Position numbers and translations under genes: made by a program. Under the pieces are notes generated by a model that was given only the letters and a program-made list of their open reading frames with translations, was not told the origin of the DNA and searched no databases. From CAZIVO01 sp964542765 (GTDB taxonomy: Bacteria; Planctomycetota; UBA1135; UBA2386), in assembly GCA_964542765.1 (NCBI GenBank), contig CAZIVO010000105.1:1-12555 (forward strand): a stretch of DNA of 12,555 nucleotides, in the 5' to 3' direction. Positions 1 to 7,104 of the stretch are shown one piece after another; positions within the stretch are counted from its first letter, which is position 1, and each line of letters begins with the position of its first letter.

Positions 1-3000
1 GTCAAACCCTTCGGTGGCGGCGAGCAGATCACATGGTCGCCAGATGGCAAGGAGCTTTGTTACACCGCCAAGAAGGAGCCTGGGGTTCGCTGGACCCGGA
101 GTACCAATAATGATCTGTGGGTGGTCTCCATCGATGGGGGGCCGGCGCGCAACATGACTCAGGGAATGATGGGTTATGACCAGGACCCTGCTTATTCGCC
201 TGATGGCCGCTTCATCGCTTTTCACAGCATGGAGCGAGGCGGATTCGAGTCTGATCGCAACCGCATCATGGTCCAGGATCGTGAGACGGGGCAGACCACG
301 GAGGTGACGGAGGGCTTCGATCAATCGACGCATTCGGTGATCTGGTCGCCGGATAGCACCCATCTGTATTTCGACTCCGATACGCAGGGGACGACGCAGA
401 TCTACTCGGTGCCCCGGTCTGGCGGTGTTCCCGAACCTCTTACCGAGGGTCGCTACCAGTTTCGTGGAGCGGTGGCGAGTCAGGATGGAGAGCATCTGTA
501 TTGCCTTCGCCAGAGGATGGAAAGGCCATACGAGATCGTTCGCCTCGAAACCAGTAAGAGGAGCACTGGTGAATTGCTGACGGATGAGAATGGCGAGATC
601 TACTCAAGCTTGCAGTTGCCGTCCGTGATCGAGCGGAAGTTTCCGGCGAGCGATGGCAAGGACATCCATGCTTGGGTCATCTATCCGCCTAATTTCGATC
701 CCACTCGCAAGTGGCCGATGTTGCTGTATTGCCAGGGCGGACCGCAGTCGCAGGTTGGACAGTGGTTCAGCTATCGCTGGAATTTCCACTTGATGGCTGC
801 TCAGGGCTACATCGTCCTGGCAGTTAATCGCCGTGGACTTCCTGGGTTCGGGCAGGAGTGGAACGATCAGATCAGCCGGGATTGGGGCGGGCAGGCGATG
901 AAAGATCTCCTGTCTGCGACTGATGCGATGTTCGCCGAAGATTACGTGGATCGTGAACGCACGGCGGCCATAGGTGCGAGTTTTGGCGGTTACTCCGTCT
1001 ACTGGCTGATGGGGCATGACAAGGAAGATCGTTTCTGTGCGATGGTCTCGCATTGCGGGGTGATGAATCTGGAGGCGATGTACCTGTCGACCGAAGAGCT
1101 CTTCTTCGTGGACTGGGACCTTGGAGGAGCTTTCTGGTCGAGCCCGGAACTTGCTCGGGAATACGAGCGCTTCTCGCCACATCGCTTTGTAGGCAAGTGG
1201 GACACCCCCTTGCTGGTGGTGCATGGACAGAAGGACTTCAGAGTCCCGGTCACCCAGGGGATCCAGGCGTTTCAGGCAGCTCAGCTCAGGGGAGTTCCGT
1301 CACGGTTTCTGTATTTCCCTGGCGAGGGGCACTGGGTCCTCTCCCCACAGAACGGGGTTTTATGGCATCGCGTTTTCTTTGACTGGTTGGATCATTGGTG
1401 CAAGCCAGAGCGCAAGGAACCAGAACCTCCTGCTGCTGTCCGAAAGCATTTCCTGGAGCGAGTCGACGATACGGCTGTGGTGCAGCTCTACGCCGATGGT
1501 TTCGAGCTGCTCTCTTTGAGAGACAAGATTCTTTGTTACCACCTCAGTCACGCTGCGATCGCCGGGCGGGATATCTTCATTGACCAGAAATTTGCTCACA
1601 GTCTTCAGATCCGCGATCTGATGGAAGAGCTCTACCTGCACCGCAGTGCCATGGATGTGCAGGTTGCCAGAGAGATCGATCGATACATCAAGCTGTTTTG
1701 GGTTCACAACGGCATCCACAACGCTCACTCGACAGAAAAGGAGCTTCTCGCTCTGACCAAGGAGCAGTTCCAGGCCTGCCTGGAGGCTGCGAGGAAGGCT
1801 GGCGCCACCTTGCCTGACTCTGCGCAGGCGATGGCGGCGTTCGGCATCATGAGCGACCCGAACGTCTTTATTTCGTGCACGAACAAGAATCCTGGCGAAG
1901 GAAAGGATCCGGTTAGCGAGAGCTGCAACAACTTTTATGTGGGGGTGAGCAGTGAGGATCTGGATGGTTTCGAGGAGAAGAATCCTCTCAATAGCCGCGT
2001 GGTCAAGTTGGCTGACGGTTCTATATCCGAGCAGATCTATCGGGCTGGGGATGGGGAGTCCATTCCGCCAGGGCTATACGCTCGCGAGTTGAACGAGGTG
2101 ATACGGCATCTGGAATATGCGATTCCCTACGCACCAGAGAAGACGGCCGCGTGTTTGCGTTTGCTCATTCGTTACTACCGCACCGGAGAGGTTGCCGACT
2201 GGCGTGCCTTCAACATTGCCTGGGTGGCTGATAGCGATTCGATTGTCGACCAGATCAATGGCTTCGTGGAGGTCTACGTCGATGCGCGTGGCCAGAAGGG
2301 TGCATGGGAGGCCGTGGTCAGTTTCCTGAACAAGGATAAGACCGGGGCGATCGAGTCGATCGCGAAAGAAGCTCAGTGGTTCGAGGATCGAATGCCTTGG
2401 GATGAAGAGTTCAAGAAGGAAAACGTCAAGGGCATCACGGCTCGTGCGATATCGGTGATCACCGAGACCGGAGATTCCGGGCCGGTCACTCCGATAGGTA
2501 TCAATCTTCCGAACGAAGCTGATATTCGTCAGGATTACGGCAGCAAGTCCGTGAATCTCAGCAACGTGGTCGAAGGTTACAACGTTACCGGTAAGGGCGG
2601 CAGTCTTGTTGAGTTCGCCAGCAGTCCGGAAGAGATCGAACGTGCCAGGAGGTGGGGTCAACTTGCAGATGACACGCACACCAATCTACACGAGGTGGTG
2701 GGGCATGCATCCGGTCGCATCCGGGAGGAAGTGAAGAATCCGGCGCAGATACTGGGGACCTATTACTCGACATTGGAAGAGGGGCGAGCGGATCTGGTTG
2801 GTCTCTACTGGATACCGGATGCAAAACTTCAGGAGATGAAGATTGTTCCTCATCCTGATGCAGCTCTGGCGCTCTATGAGTCCTATGCCCGCAATGCGCT
2901 GGTGCAACTCCGCAGAATTTCTCTCGGCAAGAAGGTTGAGGATGACCACATGCGTAACCGCCAGATGGTTGTTCACTGGCTGATCGATAATTCAGACGCG

Positions 3001-3348
3001 GTGGCCGTCAACAGGCACGACGGCAAGACCTATTACCAGGTGACGAGCGTTGAAAAGTTTCGCGCCGCATGTGGACGGTTGTTGAGCGAGATCATGAGGA
3101 TCAAGGCCACGGGCGATTTCAAAGCCGGTAAGGCACTGGTCGATGATTACGGAACCTTCGTTGACCGAAAGCTACATCAAGAGGTGCTCGCGCGGATGGA
3201 GAAGCTGGACTTGCCCTCGATCACTGGTTTTGTGCAGCCGGAACTCCGCCTTGTTCATGGTCGCAATGGCGAAATTCTCGATGTCGAAGTCCACTATCCG
3301 CAAGATCTTGCGGCGCAGATGCTCCGCTGGAGCGGTCGGCAGCGCTGA
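1..3348 (+). CDS. Fused DPP5-like S9 serine peptidase and M49 dipeptidyl peptidase III (5' end cut by the window edge)
   Basis: The frame is open from base 1 to the TGA at 3346-3348, giving 1115 visible residues (residue 1 = codon 1-3). Residues 1 to about 210 are the end of a PD40-type beta-propeller, with repeats such as WSPDGKEL (12), YSPDGRF (65) and WSPDST (115). Residues of about 213-467 form an S9 alpha/beta-hydrolase domain: a QGGP oxyanion segment, nucleophile Ser327 in GASFGG, Asp412 in HGQKDF and His444 in GEGHW. The stretch around YLSTEEL and SPHRFVGKWDTP closely resembles bacterial DPP5. A proline- and charge-rich linker (about 468-480) leads into an M49 domain with the family features GRDIFIDQ, FWVHNGIH, HEVVGH (897-902), EEGRAD (926-931) and HMRNRQ. 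His897, His902 and Glu927 are the expected zinc ligands and Glu898 the catalytic base. Both families release N-terminal dipeptides, so a two-site dipeptidyl peptidase is inferred. Export is likely from DPP5 relatives, but the N-terminus lies outside the window. No stop or gap interrupts the junction. Confidence 0.9.
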   Translation, partial: VKPFGGGEQITWSPDGKELCYTAKKEPGVRWTRSTNNDLWVVSIDGGPARNMTQGMMGYDQDPAYSPDGRFIAFHSMERGGFESDRNRIMVQDRETGQTTEVTEGFDQSTHSVIWSPDSTHLYFDSDTQGTTQIYSVPRSGGVPEPLTEGRYQFRGAVASQDGEHLYCLRQRMERPYEIVRLETSKRSTGELLTDENGEIYSSLQLPSVIERKFPASDGKDIHAWVIYPPNFDPTRKWPMLLYCQGGPQSQVGQWFSYRWNFHLMAAQGYIVLAVNRRGLPGFGQEWNDQISRDWGGQAMKDLLSATDAMFAEDYVDRERTAAIGASFGGYSVYWLMGHDKEDRFCAMVSHCGVMNLEAMYLSTEELFFVDWDLGGAFWSSPELAREYERFSPHRFVGKWDTPLLVVHGQKDFRVPVTQGIQAFQAAQLRGVPSRFLYFPGEGHWVLSPQNGVLWHRVFFDWLDHWCKPERKEPEPPAAVRKHFLERVDDTAVVQLYADGFELLSLRDKILCYHLSHAAIAGRDIFIDQKFAHSLQIRDLMEELYLHRSAMDVQVAREIDRYIKLFWVHNGIHNAHSTEKELLALTKEQFQACLEAARKAGATLPDSAQAMAAFGIMSDPNVFISCTNKNPGEGKDPVSESCNNFYVGVSSEDLDGFEEKNPLNSRVVKLADGSISEQIYRAGDGESIPPGLYARELNEVIRHLEYAIPYAPEKTAACLRLLIRYYRTGEVADWRAFNIAWVADSDSIVDQINGFVEVYVDARGQKGAWEAVVSFLNKDKTGAIESIAKEAQWFEDRMPWDEEFKKENVKGITARAISVITETGDSGPVTPIGINLPNEADIRQDYGSKSVNLSNVVEGYNVTGKGGSLVEFASSPEEIERARRWGQLADDTHTNLHEVVGHASGRIREEVKNPAQILGTYYSTLEEGRADLVGLYWIPDAKLQEMKIVPHPDAALALYESYARNALVQLRRISLGKKVEDDHMRNRQMVVHWLIDNSDAVAVNRHDGKTYYQVTSVEKFRAACGRLLSEIMRIKATGDFKAGKALVDDYGTFVDRKLHQEVLARMEKLDLPSITGFVQPELRLVHGRNGEILDVEVHYPQDLAAQMLRWSGRQR

Positions 3349-3365
3349 GCAAGCCGGAGACGGGC

Positions 3366-4394
3366 TCAATCTTTTCGCAGGGCGGAGAGTTTCAGTGTGG
3401 CGAGATAGATCGCCGTTTTCTCTTCGTGGCTGGAGTAGTAGGAGACGAGGAGGAGATCATCGCGAATGACCATGCCGGGGTAGCTGGTGTCGCCATCGCT
3501 GGGGAGGGTTGCTACGGGCGTGAAGCTGCCTTCGAGATCCATCCAGGCGAGAATCGTTTGCGCCTTTGCTCCGTATTTTCGGCTTCCACCGAGGAAGTGT
3601 TTGTCAGCGATGATGATGAAGTTGGGCCCACCGAGTCTTGCGCCGAGTTCATGCCACTGCCATTTCTGATAGGGAGGGAGGCTGATACCGATGATCCCAC
3701 TTTTGTTCCCGGCTTCTCGCCGGATCATGGCGATCATGGCTCCGTCGCTTCGAAAGCGCAGCGTCGTTTCATTGGGACGACCATCGATATCGAGGGTTGC
3801 GATGTGCTGGTAGTGGATACCGTCTTCGGTGCTGACGAGCTGCAGTTTTGATTCCTCGCCGATCGGCTGGTAAAGCACTCCGTAACCAGTGTCGCCGTAC
3901 CAGGTGACGCGCCAGAGCCAGTCGTTGGAACTCCGAATCGACCGAGGCAATTCGATGGACCGTGGCTTTTCGAAGCGAGTTCCGTCTGCATTGGAGAAGC
4001 TGACTCGTGTCTGGCGGTCGATCAGCTTGCGGTTGTCATAATGTGAGCCTCCCATCAAGATCATCAGACGACCATCGGGGGTCACACATATTTTTGGGTC
4101 TCTGAGGTCGATGCCTTTCTTGTCAAGAAGTGCTACTGACTGCCAGATCTGACCATCATCTGAGCGGATGATGCGGATAGTGCCATTGGCTCCATGGACG
4201 TGGCCCTCACCTTCTCGGAAGGTGCAAAACAGTTGTTTGTTGAAGTCGACAAGATCGGTGAAGGCGGAATGCTTTGCTCGGTCCCATATTCGTTCGACAG
4301 CGATGACCGGGGATTTTTTGCTATCGGACTGAGCGAGGGCGGTAGTGGCTGCAAGCAGAAGTGAGAGTCCGATATGGAAACCGTATGTTTTCAT
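3366..4394 (-). CDS. Exported sialidase-fold (BNR/Asp-box) protein
   Basis: This 342-residue protein starts with a signal peptide: a short basic end, a hydrophobic core around SLLLAATTALA, and likely cleavage after Ala21. The mature part looks like a six-bladed propeller of the sialidase superfamily. Three degenerate Asp-boxes are visible: SDDGQIW (78), SNADGTRF (134) and STEDGIHY (188). The segment NETTLRF...DGAMIAMIRR (Glu209, Arg225/226) resembles the Glu plus second-Arg region of exo-sialidases, and Arg60 in CTFREGEG could be the first Arg. Whether it cleaves sialic acid is unproven, because related propellers in PVC and Bacteroidota bacteria are often annotated only as exo-alpha-sialidase-like. 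The ATG at 4394 is preceded by GAAGG (complement of 4401-4405), 6 bases away. It lies 62 bases downstream of the TPR-thioredoxin gene on the same strand and is probably co-transcribed with it. It converges on the peptidase gene with 17 bases between stops. Confidence 0.75.
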   Translation of the reverse strand: MKTYGFHIGLSLLLAATTALAQSDSKKSPVIAVERIWDRAKHSAFTDLVDFNKQLFCTFREGEGHVHGANGTIRIIRSDDGQIWQSVALLDKKGIDLRDPKICVTPDGRLMILMGGSHYDNRKLIDRQTRVSFSNADGTRFEKPRSIELPRSIRSSNDWLWRVTWYGDTGYGVLYQPIGEESKLQLVSTEDGIHYQHIATLDIDGRPNETTLRFRSDGAMIAMIRREAGNKSGIIGISLPPYQKWQWHELGARLGGPNFIIIADKHFLGGSRKYGAKAQTILAWMDLEGSFTPVATLPSDGDTSYPGMVIRDDLLLVSYYSSHEEKTAIYLATLKLSALRKD

Positions 4395-4456
4395 GACAAG
4401 CCTTCATGAGGCTGTTCCGACTGTTCTTGCGAGGAACCGTCAGGTCGAAATGATCG

Positions 4457-6928
4457 TTATCTGGGTGGAAGCGCCAGCAGTCGTGTGCACTCCTCGAGCA
4501 GAAATTGGATCTTCACGAAGGGCTCATGGCTGATGTCCTGCCAGCGGATGAGGCCGTCGCCATCGAGCAGGAAAGTGCCGTGCAGCGGCGTTGACTCGAA
4601 ATCGTCCCAGACTCGATATGTCTTGAAAACCTCGTGTTCGGGATCGCACAAGATGGGGAAGGGGAAATCACCGCCGCGTCCGACCGATTCTTTGACCTGC
4701 GAAGCGGTGTCCGTGCCAATGGTGACGATGGAGATGCCGGCATCAGTGAAGGCGTCGACAAGTGGTTTGATCGCGTTTAGTTGTTCGACGCAATGCACGC
4801 AGCCGAAGCCCAGGAAGTAGATCAGCAGGACGGGCTTGCCGCTGAAGTCAGCGAGAGAAATTGTTTGGCCCGTGGAGTTCGGTGCACTCCAGGCAGGTGC
4901 GGGTGTCGGTGCCCAGCGGAAAGGTCCCAGGCTAGCGAGCTCTGGCCGCTCGCCCGTGTCGCTAGCAAGGCCTTGGCTGACGCGCCAGTCTCCAGGCAAA
5001 TCGAGTGAGCTGGCGATGGGGGTGAGTCGCTGAAAAACGGGCATGTTCATGTCGAAGCGAGCGGAGGCGCTGCGCAGATCTTTGAATAGCTTGGTGGCCT
5101 CATCGCGCTTGCCACAGGACCAGAGAACAAAGGCCAAGTTGGCCGTTTCGCAGGCCATGTTGGTTTTGTTCTTTGCAGCGCTACGAGCGGCCTTCTCGGC
5201 CTTCGTCGCGTTGCCTGTTTCGAGATACATTCGAGAGAGGTGAAGGTTGGAGTAACGGGCCTTGGTCAGTTTTTCTGTGGCCTTGTCATGCTGACCTTCG
5301 TTGAAGGACAGCAAGGCCTCCAGAATCTGGACTCGCTTGTCGATTTCGCGGCGAGTGCCGGACTTCTTCTTGTCGGACTTCTTCTTGTCGGGCTTCTCCT
5401 TGTCGGACTTCTCCTTGTCGGACTTCTCCTTGTCGGNNNNNNNNNNNNNNNNNNNNNNNNNNNNNNNNNNNNNNNNNNNNNNNNNNNNNNNNNNNNNNNN
5501 NNNNNNNNNNNNNNNNNNNNNNNNNNNNNNNNNNNNCTTCTCCTTGTCGGACTTCTCCTTGTCGGACTTCTCCTTGTCGGGCGCAGGTTTCTCGGTCTCT
5601 TCCGGCTTGTCTTGTGATTCGGATTCCGCGAGTTTGCGTAGAGCCTGCAAGTTCTCCTTGGCCCGATCGAGTTTACCAAGGGCAACATTGGCTTCGCCGA
5701 GAGCGGAGAGTCTGGCTGCTTGATCGGATAGCGCCTTGCCGGGCTCCAGATACATCGTCTCAGCGAGTTCGATCACCTTCTCCCATTGCTCGAACATCGA
5801 CAAGGTGTTTATGAGGCGATCGCGGCCGTAGGCGGCACTTCTCCCACGGCGTTGGAGATGGTTCTTCTCGGGGTGTCGAGGAAGTTCAACCATGTTCATC
5901 GCGAGGTCGATGGCGTCATCGACCCGGCCGATTCGGCAAAGGCTGCGGACGAGCCATTCATTGTTGTGGGCGTAGTTGTGAATCATGAATGGCATGATCT
6001 GATCGCGCATCATCTGGGCATGATCTACGCGTGCCGAAGCCTCTTGCTGCCATGCTGAGTCTGCATAACGAGTGAGTTTGTCGAAGGTGTGTCCGCCCAT
6101 GTGCCACATGTGTGCGATGCGTGGAGCGGATTGACCGCTTTGAATGGCGGAGTCGACGACGCGGTAGGCTGTCCCTTTTTTATCCCAGAGATGGATGCGG
6201 TAATGGTGCGCTGGATGCGCGGGGTTAGCCGCGAACACCTGATCAAGAAGGGCTTGGTTGGCCTGTCTGCTGACCGGGGGGATGCCTTTGCGCGTATTCA
6301 GCCAGAGCTGGTTCACGAGCAGGGCTTTCGCTTCGGTGTCGTCGGGGAACTCGTAGATGAGTTTTTCTGTGTCAGCGATCCATCGTTTCCTGCGCGCGAT
6401 GTCTTTTTCTTTGGGGACGGGTTTCTTCTTGTCAGGTTGCTCGGGTTTGTCCTCGGGCGAAGACTTGTCTGTGGGTGTCGCTTTGTCCACTGCATAGAAG
6501 CGAGCCAAAGATTCAATGTAGTGGCGTTCGTGAACGCTGGCCTTGGTCCGCCGAGCCCACGCCTCATGAGCAAATTTTGCCGCACGGTCTTCGGCGTTTG
6601 GATTGGCCATGGCCATTCCCCAGTAGGCCATGGCACAGTCCGGATCGATGGCCGCGGTTTGACGGAATGACCGCTCGGCTTCGAAATACCAAAATCCGTG
6701 CAATTGCCCGAGACCCTGGTTGAAGTATTTCTGTGCGCGTTGGTTCTTGGTCGTTACCGGTAGGTTGACATCGCCAGTTCCACCCATCAGGTAAGCTCTT
6801 TGCCGGGGCCCTTCGTTGAAGGCTTCGCCGTGGTAGGAGTGGCCTTCGAGATGCTTGTCGGCGGTGTCTTGTGCCGGGGAGGTGGCGGCCGCTGCGAGGC
6901 TGATCAGCAGGTAATTTCGGATACTCAT
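4457..6928 (-). CDS. Exported TPR-repeat protein with DKEKS-repeat linker and C-terminal thioredoxin-like domain
   Basis: The protein has 823 residues counting 34 unknowns from a sequence gap. Residues 1-19 resemble a signal peptide (SIRNYLLISLAAAATSPA). Residues of about 55-440 are helical and TPR-like, including the QKYFNQGLGQLHGFWYFEAE and DPDCAMAYWGMA segments of a family I recall from PVC bacteria. A Lys/Asp/Pro-rich insert (about 149-176) interrupts it. Residues 451-523 are DKEKS/DKKKS pentads around the gap, then more TPR-like helices follow (about 526-650). Residues of about 675-820 form an AhpC/TSA- or TlpA-like thioredoxin fold with the CxxC motif CVHC (Cys710, Cys713) after PVLLIYFLGFG. 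Extracytoplasmic thiol-redox activity anchored on a TPR scaffold is an inference. No Shine-Dalgarno motif precedes the ATG (the upstream strand reads CCCCTCCC). It is the first gene of a probable two-gene unit with the sialidase-like gene. The frame holds across the gap because the gap length is 1 modulo 3. Confidence 0.8.
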   Translation of the reverse strand: MSIRNYLLISLAAAATSPAQDTADKHLEGHSYHGEAFNEGPRQRAYLMGGTGDVNLPVTTKNQRAQKYFNQGLGQLHGFWYFEAERSFRQTAAIDPDCAMAYWGMAMANPNAEDRAAKFAHEAWARRTKASVHERHYIESLARFYAVDKATPTDKSSPEDKPEQPDKKKPVPKEKDIARRKRWIADTEKLIYEFPDDTEAKALLVNQLWLNTRKGIPPVSRQANQALLDQVFAANPAHPAHHYRIHLWDKKGTAYRVVDSAIQSGQSAPRIAHMWHMGGHTFDKLTRYADSAWQQEASARVDHAQMMRDQIMPFMIHNYAHNNEWLVRSLCRIGRVDDAIDLAMNMVELPRHPEKNHLQRRGRSAAYGRDRLINTLSMFEQWEKVIELAETMYLEPGKALSDQAARLSALGEANVALGKLDRAKENLQALRKLAESESQDKPEETEKPAPDKEKSDKEKSDKEKXXXXXXXXXXXXXXXXXXXXXXXXXXXXXXXXXXDKEKSDKEKSDKEKPDKKKSDKKKSGTRREIDKRVQILEALLSFNEGQHDKATEKLTKARYSNLHLSRMYLETGNATKAEKAARSAAKNKTNMACETANLAFVLWSCGKRDEATKLFKDLRSASARFDMNMPVFQRLTPIASSLDLPGDWRVSQGLASDTGERPELASLGPFRWAPTPAPAWSAPNSTGQTISLADFSGKPVLLIYFLGFGCVHCVEQLNAIKPLVDAFTDAGISIVTIGTDTASQVKESVGRGGDFPFPILCDPEHEVFKTYRVWDDFESTPLHGTFLLDGDGLIRWQDISHEPFVKIQFLLEECTRLLALPPR
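5360..5578 (-). repeat. 15-bp minisatellite encoding DKEKS pentads, interrupted by an assembly gap
   Basis: On the minus strand the unit is GACAAGGAGAAGTCC, encoding Asp-Lys-Glu-Lys-Ser. Two complete units and one partial unit (DKEK) lie on the gene's 5' side of the gap (5578-5537). Two more DKEKS, one DKEKP and two DKKKS units lie on its 3' side (5434-5360). The units next to the gap are nearly identical at the DNA level, while the 3'-most ones have diverged (GAG to AAG), as expected for an array growing from its centre. The product is a highly charged, probably disordered linker between helical repeats. The unit is a multiple of three, so copy-number change alters linker length without breaking the frame. 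Confidence 0.95.
5437..5536. other. Assembly gap of 100 N inside the DKEKS repeat array
   Basis: Exactly 100 N bases, a conventional placeholder length. The last base before the gap is position 1 of the plus-strand unit GACTTCTCCTTGTCG, and the first base after it is position 3. If the array is uninterrupted, the missing length must therefore be 1 plus a multiple of 15 bases. One hundred does not fit that rule, so the number is not a measurement. A missing length of a single A would already restore a perfect array. Confidence 0.99.
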
Positions 6929-7104
6929 GGGAGGGGTTAGTTCTGGATGGATTCTAGCTAATCGGGCACTTCAAGCGCGGAGGATTGCCTATCTTCGGAT
7001 CTCTTTTGATTCCGGGGCTCAGCCGGAAGGTTCTGCTCCCGTTCTTTTGCCGTGAACCGACAAAGATTTGTCATCGCGGCGCTACGCTGTTATCCATGCG
7101 GGTA
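6929..7104. promoter_or_regulatory. Divergent intergenic region between the TPR gene and glucose-6-phosphate isomerase
   Basis: These 176 bases separate two diverging genes and should hold promoters in both directions. On the minus strand TAGAAT (complement of 6951-6956) is a 5-of-6 match to a -10 box, 22 bases upstream of the TPR-gene ATG, but no good -35 lies at the right distance. On the plus strand TTGTCA (7068-7073) is 17 bases from TATCCA (7091-7096). That would start transcription almost at the ATG at 7105, implying a nearly leaderless message. Both are consensus matches by eye only. No riboswitch-like structure was recognised. Confidence 0.35.

Noticed and set aside
604..1224. 206-residue open frame on the minus strand inside the S9 domain
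   Set aside because: It lies opposite a gene with a full catalytic triad, has no recognisable motif, and its length is explained by codon bias of the plus-strand gene.
2074..2679. 201-residue open frame on the minus strand inside the M49 domain
   Set aside because: Shadow of the strongly supported peptidase frame. No domain features or start signals.
3346..3376. Possible terminator between the convergent peptidase and sialidase-like genes: TGAGC and GCTCA followed by a short T run
   Set aside because: Only a 5-bp stem with a 13-base loop, overlapping both stop codons. Too weak to call.
5360..5578. Short repeats that could suggest a CRISPR array
   Set aside because: The units are contiguous 15-mers without spacers and translate in frame as DKEKS within a gene.
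6089..6670. 193-residue open frame on the plus strand opposite the TPR gene
   Set aside because: The opposite strand encodes clear TPR-like sequence with family motifs, and this frame shows none.
6985..7104. N-terminal extension of the isomerase from a TTG at 6985
   Set aside because: The 40 extra residues do not resemble isomerase, and the GGAGG is only 1 base from the TTG. Starts at 7096 or 7105 give the family's usual length.
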